From: Sesamum alatum | Lineage: Eukaryota; Streptophyta; Magnoliopsida; Lamiales; Pedaliaceae | DNA length: 64,000 nt | Assembly: GCA_034509735.1 (NCBI GenBank) | Contig: JACGWO010000010.1 | Span: 13,653,193-13,717,192, forward strand | Direction of reading: 5' to 3' | Shown here: one piece after another, positions 46,549 to 58,230 of the stretch | Layout of the letters: every line of letters begins with the position of its first letter | How positions within the stretch are numbered: the first letter of the stretch is position 1 | Program-made: the position numbers and the translations under genes | Notes under the pieces: model-generated | Seen by the model: the letters and a program-made list of their open reading frames with translations, nothing else | Told to the model about the DNA's origin: nothing | Databases searched by the model: none

Positions 46549-47833
46549 TCATTTGTGTTGTGCATTGAGGACGAAATTCGTTTGTTGCAAGATATAGAGT
46601 CCGTTATGTAATGTACCAAGTAGATGAGCAATTCCACACCTCATCAAATAAAAGCAATTTTTTATTGATTCTAAACTCATAACCACTATTGTCAACAATG
46701 GAATGGAAATGATGTTTTTAATCATACTGGGTACAAAATAAACTTGTTCTAAATCTATGCTAATATTATCACTAATCACTAGAGTGGCGGATCCTACTGC
46801 TTCTGCCGAGATGGCCTTGCCATTCCCAAGCTTCAGGATCATGTCCCCGCTACCCAATTTTCTGCTTCTTTTCAACACCTGCAAGTCATTGCAAATGTGA
46901 GCTCCACAGCCGGTATCTAATACCCAAGAGGCAGAACTAGTGACCATATTAACCTCAATCACATATATACCTTGGTTCGAGAAGAGTTTGGGGCACTCTC
47001 TCTTCCAATGCCCTTTCTCACGGCAGTTGATACATATGCCATATGCCTTTGACTGTTGCTTGGAGACAACCTTTCCCTTTCCTTTGCCTTTCCCCTCTTT
47101 GGCAATGGGAACACTCTTAGTGTTCGTAGCTGCTTTGACGGCCTTTCCCTTCCCTTTCTTCTTCTTCCAACGTCCGGCACCCTTGCCTTTCGTATTAGAA
47201 GTCGAAGCACCTCCAAACAATACCGAAGGCGTGGACTTCTTAGTCGTTGCCTTGTATTGCACCAACATATTGATCAACTCATGAATGCCCTTCTCAAGTG
47301 CGTTCATGTTGTAGTTGACGATAAATTGGTCAAAGGAGGGTGGGAGTGACTGAAGGATCACATCTTATGTACGTTTCATTATCGAGACCTGCCTTTAGGT
47401 CCTCGAGCTTTTCCACCAGGGTAAGCATTTTAACCCCGTGCTCTTGTACAGAGGATCCTTCTGTCATTTTAGTTGCAAAGAACGCCTTGGTCGCGACATA
47501 CCCAGTATGCCGGTCCGGGACTGCATAGCAATCCTTAAGGCGAGCCATAATGGAAGGGACATCATCTAGCCTTTCATATTGCTTCTGAATCTCATTGGTC
47601 ATCGAAGCAAGTATGATGCTACGGACCTTCCGGTTATCCTTATGCCAAGTCTCGAACGTCTCACGTTCTTCTGGCGTGGATCCTTCCGGTAAGGTCCTAG
47701 GGAGAGGCTCGTCCATGACGTAGCCTTGTTTCTCGTAATCTAGGACTATCCTGAGATTGCGCAACCAGTCGTTGTAGTTTGTTCCATTGAATTTGTTTGT
47801 CTCAAGAATGGTGGAAAGTGGGTTCTTAGACAT
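46549..47833 (-). pseudogene. M3 gag and aspartic protease
   Basis: The start ATG is the complement of 47831-47833, beginning MSKNPLSTILETNKFNGTN. The capsid part covers about 160 residues, then a one-base change near 47361 shifts the frame. It resumes with ILQSLPPSFDQFIVNYNMN, a Lys/Gly-rich linker, the zinc knuckle CINCREKGHWKREC (about 46994-47035) and the protease WVLDTGCGAHICND (about 46880-46921) with the DTG active site. The frame ends in TGA at 46549-46551, where P1 has CGA, so a C-to-T change created the stop. Gag would form the particle and bind RNA; protease would cleave the polyprotein. Confidence 0.9.
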
Positions 47834-48278
47834 TTTAAAATCTACATTTTAGAAAACAGCGCGCGATCAGCAGAAAATAAGAGACGGTGGTTTGATAAAA
47901 TAATTAAATGCATGGACTTTAGTCATTTAATCCTCCCACTATTTATACGAAAACACGGTACTCTCAAACGTGATTTTCGGGAAATCCTTTCCAAGTGGGC
48001 TTGGGATCCACAGCGATTTTTCCCATACCCCGCTTTTACGATTCGCATGGAAAAGATCCTATGGGAGGTATTCCATACCATTCACGTTCCACGAGATTCC
48101 CAAGATTATTGCCTCACCCTTTCACATGATCCCGAGGACTCCAAGCGAATCATGTTAATTGGGCATTAGACCCAACCCAATCGACCGAGCCACGGACCCA
48201 CTGGTACCCCCACGACTCGTGAGACAGGTAGCAGCAGCCCGCTTTTCGTTCATGACATAATGCAGCTTCCTTTAAGTA

Positions 48279-48314
48279 CAATAACGTGCCACGACTCGTG
48301 AGACCACGCTATTG
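48279..48314 (-). other. Leader hairpin H1 (M3 copy)
   Basis: Plus-strand arms are 48279-48288 and 48305-48314 with loop 48289-48304. Stem and loop are the same as in M2. Confidence 0.62.
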
Positions 48315-48606
48315 ACCTAAAGCAGCTTCCTCACTATGCCATGGATTGGAAGGCATGGACAAACTCCTAGAGTTCATGTCCACTTTGTCTAGGGTCTAAT
48401 ATTTTGACATTGGTTCAACCAATGTGAGAGTAAGTAATGACCGAGATCTCAAATAAATATCTACACATTCATCCATAATGCGTAAATTAAACCATTCATA
48501 GCAGTTATATGATAAATAAACAATCCATTCATCCATCATCATAACCACATGCAAAATTAAAGCCTAGCACGCCCCTGTTGGATGATCACGAGCCCGTATC
48601 CTATGC

Positions 48607-48630
48607 GATCCACTGAGCCCGCAATGGATC
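48607..48630 (-). other. Leader hairpin H3 (M3 copy)
   Basis: Arms 48607-48615 and 48622-48630. One base differs from M2, but on the sense strand it gives a T-G pair, so the 9-bp stem is kept. Confidence 0.5.
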
Positions 48631-49361
48631 TATGGTCAATCTAGGGTTGGTCCTATACTATTACATTAATAGTAACCCAATCATCATGCTGATGGGCCTT
48701 GGTCTCTTTTTCTCTTTCTTCACTTCATGGAAAACTCCAAGGGGTCCTCCCGTCTGGGCTCTCCATGTGGTCCTTCCTTCTTCTCCACCAATTACAAAAA
48801 AGGAAACCTCACTCCTAGTCTACTCTCATTACATATTGAAAAATCGAAACCCCAGCGAAAACCTGGGGGGAGTACATAAGGAGGGAGGTAGAATGTCTTA
48901 TTATTCCAAGGCAACTAGAAAGAGAGAAGGAGAAAGCAGTAAAAGAGGCACACAGGCCCAACAGAAAATAAACCATACATCCGGTCTTAGGGTTCGCGAT
49001 CATCCATTTCCATCCAACACACATAATCACATGATCCAATCATATAATTACATAATACCAACAACATATGATTTCCAATCATAAATATCCAAAATAATTA
49101 ATCAATATGTGCACAACGTGTGAAAAACAGAACACAAATATTGGTAATAATATTTTCTCTTTTTAGGAAAACCTTTCCTCATTATTTTAAGTAAAATAAC
49201 CCCGGGATTCCGAATCCAATTTATTTTACTCCTAAAATAATGTCTTTAGAAAAATAGGCATAATTGAACCAAAAAATGATTTTTCAGAATTAATTCAAAA
49301 TTAAAAACTGAAAATAATTAAAAAAATAAAAGCAAAATACTGCTAGGGTTTTGAAACCCTA

Positions 49362-49785
49362 GCAGCAGCAGCTGCCGCCGCCGCCGCCGCCGGCCTGGCA
49401 TGCCGACAGGCCACCGCGCGCGCAGGCTCCCCTGCCTTGCGCGCGCGCTGGCCTGCTGGCTGCCGGCCGTGCCGTGCGCAGTGCGCGCGCAGACGCGCAC
49501 TGGGCACGCCTGCCGGGCGCGCGCGCGCAGACTCTTCCGTCTGCATGCGCGCGCTCCTGGCGGCGCTGCCCAGAGCTTGTCCGCGCGCGGAGCCGCAGGC
49601 GCGCGGCCTTGCGCGCGCGCGCACATGAGCGCGCCTGCGCGCAACCTTCCTGGCTGTGTGCTGCCCCCGCACGGCCGGCTGGGCGGGGCGCGCGCAGGCC
49701 TCCCTTGCCTGCGCGTGTCTGCCCTGCCGGCAGCGTGCGGCTGCGCGCGGCCAGCCCTCCCGGCTGGCCGGCTGCGTCGTTTCTC
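49362..49785 (-). repeat. GC-rich CG island in M3 leader
   Basis: About 425 bp of CG tracts with an inverted repeat GCAGAC/GTCTGC (49527-49532/49539-49544), plus AGGC/GCCT pairs near 49424-49437. It resembles M2's island but is about 200 bp shorter. Confidence 0.78.
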
Positions 49786-49930
49786 GTTTTCAGTTGAATT
49801 TTCCACCCCGTTTCCCAAGAAAAAATAGAAAATTACCAACATTCATAAATTCACACGAATTAAAAGCAATAAAACATGCCAATATCACGTTTCATGCTTA
49901 TAACGCACATAAACCCTAAGCCTATACACC

Positions 49931-49949
49931 GAACCTGGCTCTGATACCA
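49931..49949 (-). promoter_or_regulatory. Primer binding site, initiator tRNA-Met type (M3)
   Basis: Minus-strand TGGTATCAGAGC followed by CAGGTTC, with one substitution (CCG to CAG) beyond the 12-nt core. Confidence 0.9.
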
Positions 49950-49950
49950 C

Positions 49951-51945
49951 TGAAAGAAATCCGGTGGATCGTCCCAGGAATTGCGCGAATGCGGAAGCGC
50001 GGTAAAAATAAATTTACAAAATAAAAGGCATGCTTTTAATTTAAAGAACACGCTCAAGGGGTGTGCCCTTGAGGTTCCCGGGCGTTCGGTGTATCTCATG
50101 ATCATAAAACAAATAAAGAAATCATGGAGGCCATAGAGTTGAAAAATTAAAGAGGGACGAAAATCTTAAACGAGACCTACCCGTTGTCGTTTTCGTCTTC
50201 AACTGCTACTCGCGTTGTTCCCCATTTTGCACCAAGACCTCGTTCTTGAGATCCTCCAAATCGTGACACACGATCCACCCACGTATTCTTGCACGTCGTG
50301 CTAGCAACGAACAAGTATTATATTGGAGAGGATAGATCAACCACGCGTTATGAATTAACGGGATCGATCTTCCTTAGTTCAATTGTTCCAAGAACAAAAG
50401 AACAAGAAAATAATATTTTCTTGGTGAGAGAGAGAGAGAGGGGCGGACGAGAGAGGGGAGGAGAGAGTGTGTGTTGTGTGTGTGTTTTCAAGAATCATCA
50501 ATCTCACAAATGTTGGAAGCTAGAGGTTTATATAGAGGAAGAGTTTAATCCTCTTTAAACACAAACTCTAAGTAACCTAATTTGACTAGGATTTTGACCT
50601 AGTCAAAGTCCTAGTCAAACTAGTGTTTGACCTAGTCAAACGAATCCTAGCCTTCCATCTCCCCTTTCCATCTCAACCGTTGATTTTAATTTAATAGAAT
50701 ATTTAAATCCTATTAAATATTCCAAAAGGCTAAAAGAATAAATATAATATTATAAATAAATATTATTATTTATTCTAAGCCCATTAAATCAACCCTTTTA
50801 ATAAATCCTATTTATTAATTTAATTCCCTTTATCAAATAAAAGGAATTAATTTCTCCAAGAAAATATGGGACCCGATTAAATCTAATTTAATCATTCCTT
50901 TACTCCAATATTTAATTCCAAATTAAATACTAAGTGTGTGTGGATAGTGTGTGACTCTTTAGGTTCACCATTCAGGTAGACTTGGTCGGATTCCTAGAAT
51001 CCGTCCGTTACCATGGGTGGCCATCTAGCAACGGTCCATGGCACTAGAGACTAGGTGAAATATTCGGGGATGAACATTTAGGCTCTAACAGTACACTTGT
51101 CCTTCTGTCTTCGGTCTCATCACTTAGAGTCTAGGGCACGGAAAAAGCAGGTACCCATTTTGGACCTAAGTGTCGGTCTGTCCTTACTAAACGCCGCAAG
51201 GGAAACCTTTCCCTTCTGTTCAGTTACTGTGGCCACAGATTTCAGGGACAAGACACAGAGCATACATGAGACTCAACTGTCAATGCCTTTTGACAGGAGA
51301 CAGATCATTTCTTGGAAACTACTGTCACTTTGTACACCCGAGCTGCACTAGACATAGCTTATGACTACTCAAGAGTATTTTGGCAATCTCTCACCATATC
51401 TAAGATACAGACCTGATGCACAGGTAAACTCAGCAGTTCCTCAAGTCAAAGGACTTGGCCTGTACCGTTGGAACCGGGAATACATGTCATACCTTGCTGA
51501 CCATACTCAAGGTCCTCCGTAAGACGGTTCCCGCGAGTCACCTCAGTCAGCTGCTTCCTAGCACGCTGACCCACTAACACTGCTTAGACGACCTTCGTCA
51601 CCTGTCGATGAAATACGACAGCAGATGCTTAGTGCAAGTCTCAAAGGGAATCCCGGTACCCATTTTCGAGATTCCTTGACTTGGAGATTTCCGGACTGAT
51701 TCGGTAAGACTGATTTCATGGACCTACCTCCAAGCGTAGTCCCAGTCCCCGAAATCGTTTCTCAGTCCGTGGGCTTTGTTTGCGTAGTGAACAGAAATGT
51801 AAATGCAGATAAGTGAACGTAAACAAAGTATTGCCATATGAATTTTCACTTCTTTATTCATAAATGTTTTATCAAATACCAAAAATTGTCTAGACATAGG
51901 TTACATATTCCTGCCAAAATTGGCTTACATGGTCACCTATTCTAA
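49951..51945 (-). repeat. M3 5' LTR (about 1995 bp, terminal bases lost)
   Basis: Starts TGAAAG beside the PBS and is nearly identical to 41763-43761. It ends ...ATTCTAA and lacks the final CA before P2 sequence resumes. It contains (GA)n and GT tracts (50425-50486), a TATA-like element (50527-50534) and the U3 block (51010-51056). Confidence 0.9.
50527..50534 (-). promoter_or_regulatory. Putative TATA box of M3 5' LTR
   Basis: TATATAAA on the minus strand, conserved in the LTRs of M2, M3, M4 and S2. The GA/GT simple-repeat tract follows 40-110 bp downstream in element sense. Transcription start not demonstrated. Confidence 0.5.
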
Positions 51946-53017
51946 AGGATCAATTAGAGCATGATCCAAAGGACATATGGAGAAGCGATGTTGGACATCG
52001 GGATTGGATCAATGGCTTGGAGCCGCGGGATCTGTCGTGAAATTCAAATTGGATTTGAGATTTCATGTAATTGGAATATTCGTTTTGACGTACCCATACG
52101 ATGTATGACTTGGTCAATAACAAGCATTAGGGTCAGTGGGAGTGTGGTTGTGTTCGGAGTGTTAAGTGTGTAACGTCTTATTCATTTGGAATGAAATTAA
52201 GATGTTAGGAAATACTAGAAACACGAGCATTATCGACGCAATTCTCCATGAAAGGAATTGGATTCCCATTCATAGGGCTAAGCTGTCCAAAACTTAGTCA
52301 CGATTGACTAATGAGGAAGCTTAGATGTTTTACATCCCCTATATCTTTGCCGTACGTAGCATGGGTATGTTGTTCGGTGCACAGGCCTGATGTTGTTTAT
52401 GAATCGTACATAACAACAGATATCGGGTGTGTACCGGCGAGGCAATAGACACTAGTTGAGAGCAGTCTTTAAGACCTGAATAATGATTAGAGAAGTGTTC
52501 TCAATGCACGGTTTATGGAGAGTTCATTCTGGAAGGCTATAGCGATACTAGCTTCAAGAATCATGTGAATAATATTTAGTCTCAATACCTATGTATGTTC
52601 AGACTTAATGGTGAATGAGGTAACTTGGAAGGTTCCAAACAGGATACCACAATGTTTCACCATGAAATTCGGAATATGATGACTTTGGAAGGCGTTTCTG
52701 AAAAGTGGTTCGGATGAAATAGCACCCATTGGTTGGACGTAGTGCCTAGCACGACGAGCCAGTAGTTACCTTAGATGTTGACACTAGGCTATGGCGAAAG
52801 CCTTTTGGGCCAGAGATCTCATTACAAGATCTATGGAAAATTCTTAGGCAGCCACCATCTGTAGGTAGCGATGGTAGGAAGAGGCGAGCTACGGTTGGAC
52901 CGTATTACCTCGGCAGAAAAAATATAGACCCACGAGACTGAGCGGGTATCGTAGATTACTCATTCTCAAAAGATTCTTAGTGACATGGGTAAGTGGCTTT
53001 GAGGTCAAGTGGGAGAT
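51946..53017 (+). pseudogene. P2 pol remnant (RT to RNase H)
   Basis: Collinear with P3 22140-23212: an RT start (KDIWRSDVGHR-like), WNIRFD, and RNase H remnants with the WLDVVPST-like stretch. It ends with the PPT AAGTGGGAGAT (53007-53017). Many stops and indels; no catalytic residues are readable. About 65 bp of P2 is missing where M3 ends. Confidence 0.72.
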
Positions 53018-54319
53018 TGTTAGAATAGGTGAGCAGAAAGCCAGTTGGATTGGCGGTTTTGGGAACTATTCGTCAATCTTTATAACAGCAATATTATCCT
53101 GATGAATAGAGTAAGTATTCATCACTGGCACTGTGTTTGTTGTCCGTACTACTAACGTTGAATGGCGTTTCAACATCACCACAAATGCCCACAGACCAAT
53201 TGGATAACCCATGTAGTTGGATTGCGCATTGGATGGCGACTATGAAACCAACTTCTGAGCATTAGTCTGAAACGTTCCATGTCGAGGACCACGAGACTGG
53301 GCATCGAGTGTCCTATTGAGACTTGCACTAAGTATTGCATTCAGTAGGTGAGTGCCGAGTTTCATCGGTGACAGACGAAGGTCGTCTATGCAATTTTAGT
53401 GGGTTAGTTGACAAGGTGGTCGACTGACTGAACTAACTCGCGGGAATCGTCATATGGAAGCTTTCAAGGTTTGGTTGGTATGACTGAAATTCCCAGTTCT
53501 GATAGTACGGGATTAGTCTGTAAGATAGTCATTATAAGCCTTGTCCAGTGCAGTTGGGCAGTTGGAGTATGTAGCGAGGACAGTGGATTCCAAGATAAAA
53601 TCTGTCCCCCGTCAGTATATGACGGTAATGTTTCCTATGCGCTCTAAGATGGTTTAGACTCTGAAAGTCTATGGCCATAGCAATTGATTGAGTAGGAAAG
53701 GGTTTCCTACGTCAATCGAGAGAGTAAACGCATTTCGAGTATTAAGCATAGACACCTAGTCAAGGATAGGAATCGACGCCCAATTCCATACCGTAGACTA
53801 AGGCCGGGAGACGGTCGATAGTAGGACCGTACCCAAACAAAATCAGTGCCTAAATGTTCACACCAATATTCACTAAGTCTCTAGTGCCATGGACCGTTGC
53901 TAGACGTCCACCCATGGTGACAGGCTCCTGTTGGACACGAGTCCAAGTCTAGCTAAGGGTGAACCTAAAGGGTCACACACAAATCACCGAGGGGGTGAAG
54001 GAATTGGCTTGGAGTCAATTTCAGATTATGATAAGTAATTGGATTACTTATGTGATTGTCCATTGGATGGACGGGCCGATATTGTATTGGCCCTTATTTT
54101 ATCGGTAAATGAAATTTATCGATTAAGTAGAGAATCGAAGCTTGAATTTTTTAATTGGCTTAAACGATCAATGGGATTATTTATTTAGACTATGAATTAA
54201 ATAGGATTTAATGTTTGGGCTTATTGTAATTGGATTATAATAAAATCCGATCCATTAAATCTTGGCCCATGAGAGGTGTTAATTCCACTTTTGGAATTAG
54301 AAGAAGTTGGACTTCTTTA
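53018..54319 (+). repeat. P2 3' LTR, truncated after ~1.3 kb
   Basis: Begins TGTTAGAATAGGTGAGC after the PPT and follows the P1 LTR through the U3 block (53870-53921) to GTTGGACTTCTT. There the match ends, before the TATA/R region. The sequence after it is AT-rich DNA unlike any LTR here, so the downstream ~0.8 kb of LTR was lost. Confidence 0.82.
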
Positions 54320-54647
54320 AAGGTAAATATTTAAATAAAAAATCATTAATCGATAAAACAAACAAAAGCAGTTAATGGAATATGAAGGCTAAAAGATAAC
54401 TACAAAGTAAAATTAAAAAAAGTTCAAGTAAATAATTAGGAATTAAATCCAATCCATTAAATCTTGGCCCATGAGAGGTGTTAATTCCACTTTTGGAATT
54501 AGAAGAAGTTGGACTTCTTTAAAGGTAAATATTTAAATAAAAAATCATTAATCGATAAAACAAACAAAAGCAGTTAATGGAATATGAAGGCTAAAAGATA
54601 ACTACAAAGTAAAATTAAAAAAAGTTCAAGTAAATAATTAGGAATTA
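54244..54647. repeat. Tandem duplication, 202-bp unit, across the truncated LTR edge
   Basis: 54244-54445 and 54446-54647 are almost identical direct copies at an offset of 202 bp. Each contains about 75 bp of P2 LTR plus about 127 bp of flanking AT-rich sequence. The duplication therefore came after the LTR truncation. Confidence 0.9.
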
Positions 54648-55331
54648 GTAATAACAACAAATACAAAAATTATATAATCATAAAACTTTTAAAAAGTAAA
54701 GAAGAACATTTCATGGTAGATTCGCAAAACAAAACATCAAAAATAAGATTAATCAAAACACATAGGAAAATACATAAGAAACTTGAGGGCATCAGAAATG
54801 AGAAAGATAGAAAAACTATTTGGTAATGCATCAGGTAAAGAAGCCAACACTACTCCATCAAGTTGCCTTTTACATTAATGAAAAATTTACTATCTATAAA
54901 ATATATGTAAAAAGCAAAAGAAAAGACAAAATAATTATGAAGAAGAACTAAAAAAAAATTAACTAACTCAGTGTAAAGAAAAATTTAAAAATTATAACTC
55001 TAATTTTTAAAATAATTGATTCGAACTAAACACAAAAAATTGTTCCAGTGTATGTACGTACAATGAGAAATCTTGTTACATTCTAAAAACAATTATAAGC
55101 AAATTAAAATTAAAAAATTCACATATTTGTCAAGTATGTTAATTCTTTATTACTGTAATGCATGCAAATCTATGAAGCTCAGAATATATTTTATTGTTAT
55201 TTTGATAGATCAACATTAATCAAATTATTCATTGAATAAAAAACGATATTCAAAGGGGCAAATATGTCAAAATATCTACTGTTAATTGAATTTTGGTAGT
55301 AGGAGGAATCGAATTAAGAACGTTAGAAGAT
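54648..55331. other. AT-rich intergenic DNA, nothing recognised
   Basis: About 680 bp rich in A-runs with no open frame over 60 codons and no repeat or motif I can support. Confidence 0.6.
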
Positions 55332-56513
55332 AGTCTATCAATTTTTAGACGGGTAAAATTCATTTTGATGCCTGGTTAATCTATTGATATTACTTTGGTA
55401 CTTAAGTAATTAGAAATTCTTCAGTTGGTACCGATTTTTACCAATTTTATCCTTTGATACCGACTTGATGTTTTTCATTAATTTTTCTATCATCCTTTGA
55501 TGTATTTGTCATTTTACCCTTAGATTTTAACAAAATAATAATTATAGTAAATAAAAAATTGCATAAATTTCTATCAATATATTTTGTCTTTATTTAAACC
55601 ATTTTACTTTCATTTTCATGTTTGGTTATCCAAAATTATAATATTTTATTTCCATATCTTTTACTATCTTCATGCCCAATATTTACCGAAAAAAAAATAT
55701 TATTAAATAACTTATATTAATAGTCAAGTCCATCAAGGAATAGATTTGAAGTAGAAATTTGTTCTAATATAATAAAGAATAGAACTTAAAATATTTGTTC
55801 TTCATCGAAGATACTGTTGCATTTAATCGAGATATTAAAGTTTGATTGCAAAAACTTAAATTTAGATTCAAAAATTTAAATTTTATATTACAAATTTTCA
55901 AAAATTACAATGCATATTGAATTTTGTGAGTTTGCAATGCATTTTGTAGGTTACTTGTAATATAATTAATTACAAAGTAATGGGTTGTCTTATAAATATT
56001 AATAGATAAAGTGAGTAGAAAACAAAATAAATATTATAAAAGTATAGGGCTTAAATATTTGTTCATAGTCAAAGATACTTTTGCATTTAATTAAAATATT
56101 AAAGTTTTATTGAAAAACCTTAATTTATATTTAAAAGTTTAAATATTATATTACAAATTTTCAAATATTAAAATGCAGATTGAATTTTTGTGAGGTTGCA
56201 ATTCATTTGTATTTTACTTGTACTATAATAAATCACTGAGTAATGAGTTATCTTATAAATATTAATAGATAAAGTGAGTAAAAAATAATAAATTACTAAA
56301 ATACTATTATCAAGCATAATACTATAATGTCAAAAAAAAATAAAAGTTAAATGGTTCAAAAGATAAAACATATTGATTGAAAATCATTCAAATTTTTCTT
56401 TAGTATATTTTTTTATTTAATTTTTTGTATTATCTTTTTTATGTAATGGTCATTTTCCCTTATCATAACTAAGGTAGCAAAATGAATTTTACCCATTTAA
56501 AAACTAATAGAGT
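55332..56513. mobile_element. Terminal-inverted-repeat element (~1.2 kb), non-coding
   Basis: The left end (55332-55372) and right end (56473-56513) form 41-bp inverted repeats with 34 matches, including a perfect 17-bp core GGGTAAAATTCATTTTG. Similarity continues outward with indels, so the true ends and target duplication are unclear. No transposase frame is present. Inside is an imperfect direct duplication of about 265 bp (about 55770-56015 and 56033-56280). It fits a non-autonomous DNA transposon; the superfamily is not determined. Confidence 0.62.
55770..56280. repeat. Imperfect direct duplication inside the TIR element
   Basis: Anchors recur at an offset of 263-274 bp, for example GCATTTAAT (55819 and 56093) and AATAGATAAAGTGAGTA (56001 and 56264). 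Confidence 0.75.
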
Positions 56514-56889
56514 AGCAGTCTTTAAGTTTTTAACCCTAAGTGACGATGGGATTAAAATGAAATCCGATAACAAAAAACTACGAAAGAACCAAAAAAAAAA
56601 ACAAAAAACAAAAAGCATCAATTTGAAAGAAATTGAAAAACTTACTTTATCACTGTGAGTAAAAATTTAAAAAAAATATCTAACAAATGTGTTAATGGAA
56701 GATCTCAATTTAAAAACGACGATTTTAGCTGATTAAATTAAATATTTATTGCACATAGTAAGAGACTTATATAAGTTTGGTGCATGATTGAAAAGTATAT
56801 GATTAGAATGAAAATAAATAATTGACGATAAGATACATAAATTTTTTTGGATGAAAATAAATATATAGGGATTGGATGAGCATCCTAAT
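56514..56889. other. AT-rich intergenic DNA, nothing recognised
   Basis: About 375 bp between two repeat blocks, with no open frame or motif supported. Confidence 0.5.
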
Positions 56890-58230
56890 TGTGAAGGTGG
56901 AATCTAATATAGATAAATACTAATCTTGAATATAGGATCTTTTTTACTTAAATACAAATTTAATTTAAATTTAAAATAGATGAGATCTTCTAACCAATAA
57001 GATATTTTCTTGACAATTAAAAAATTCAAAATTACCAAAAATTAGTATTTGGTCAAAACTGTTTTAATTGTGGTCAACCATTGTTTTGCTATAGATATAT
57101 AGATATACAAATATATATATATATATTAGATTTTTAATAAAGCAATCAAAGCAATGATATTTTTTAATTAATATAAAAATGTAAATCATCAAAATTTAAT
57201 ATTCGGTCAAAATTTATGCCTATTGTAGTTGAAGATTGTTTTTGATATATATAGGATATATATAGATATGTATCCTGATCTGAAAGATAATATTTTGGAT
57301 AAGTTAATTTATTTAGATAAGTTAAAAAAATTAATTAATTTACCGTAGATGAGGTCTTTAATCAATGAAAAAAAATCTTAATAATTAAAAAGTAAAATAT
57401 TATCCTAAAATATGATTTTTTTTAAAGATAAATATAAATTAACTAAGTATAAACTAAATATAAATACAAATTGAATTAGTATCTTAATTTTAAAGGTAGA
57501 TCTAGTATAGATAAACACTAATTCTCAAGATAGATTTTTTTTAGATTAATACAAACTTAATTTTTAATTTTGAAATGGATGAATTCTAACCAATAAATCT
57601 TTTTTTTACAATTAAAAAACTTAAAATTCTAAAAATTAAGAGTTGAGTCAAAAATAGCTTAATTGCGGTCAATTATCATTTTACTATATATATATAGATA
57701 TATAGATATATATATATAAAGCGATCAAAGCAATTGATTTTTTTATTTAATATAAAAATGTAAATCATAAATATTTTATGTCCGGTCAAAATTTATGTCT
57801 ATTGTAGTTGAAGATTGTGTTTTATATATATACGATATATGTAGATATGTATCCTGATCTTAAAGATAATTAATATTTTGGATAAGTTAATTTATTTAGA
57901 TAAATAAAAAAAATTAATTAATTTACCGTAGATGAGGTCTTTAATCAATGAAAAAAATTCTTAATAATAAAAAGTAAAGTATTATCCTAAAATATGATTT
58001 TTTTTAAAGAAAAATTTAAATTAACTAAGTATCTAAATCTTGAAGATAAGTTTTTGGATAAGTGAATTTTTTTAGATAAATACAATATAAATTCTTAATT
58101 TAAATTAGATGAAATATCTAATTAACCAATGAAATTTGTTTTTTGTAATTAAAAAATTTAAAATCACCATAAATTTATATTGAGTCAAAATTAACTTAAT
58201 CGCGGTCAACTTTCGTTTTGCTATATATAT
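56890..58230. repeat. Imperfect tandem repeats, ~540-600-bp unit, two copies plus a partial third
   Basis: Shared anchors: TATCCTGATCT at 57271 and 57850 (offset 579); GGTCAA near 57072, 57667 and 58204; the ACCGTAGATGAGGTCTTTAA stretch twice; and an AT-dinucleotide run after each GGTCAA block. AT-rich, no coding. It may be a tandemly amplified or repeatedly inserted non-coding element. Confidence 0.7.

Larger units (their letters stand above)
47834..49930 (-). other. M3 untranslated leader
   Basis: About 2.1 kb without a gene. It holds the second loop motif (48211-48221), hairpin H1 (48279-48314), hairpin H3 (48607-48630), an AT-rich stretch and the GC island (49362-49785). A 150-codon open frame at 48632-49084 on the plus strand is antisense to the leader and broken in M2, so it is not called. 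Confidence 0.7.
41763..51945 (-). mobile_element. M3: near-complete Ty1/copia element in P2, best-preserved copy
   Basis: It has a 3' LTR (41763-43761), PPT, RNase H, RT, integrase, protease, gag, leader, PBS (49931-49949) and 5' LTR (49951-51945), all on the minus strand. By eye the LTRs differ at roughly 20-25 positions in 2 kb, so it is recent. Coding is broken by a few indels and one nonsense codon. The domain order (integrase before RT) is diagnostic of Ty1/copia; the lineage may be Angela- or Tork-like, which I cannot confirm. No target duplication is visible, because about 65 bp of P2 and the last bases of the LTR are missing at the right junction. Confidence 0.9.

Noticed and set aside
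48632..49084. 150-codon plus-strand frame in the M3 leader
   Set aside because: It is antisense to the element and broken in the equivalent M2 region (26598 onward).
1..54319. CRISPR-like or phage-like repeats
   Set aside because: The repeats are kilobase-scale LTRs with TSDs, PBS and PPT in eukaryotic DNA; no short regularly spaced repeat-spacer arrays are present.
53157..54319. Possible separate gene after P2 pol
   Set aside because: The stretch aligns with the P1 and P3 LTRs throughout, including the U3 block; it is LTR sequence.
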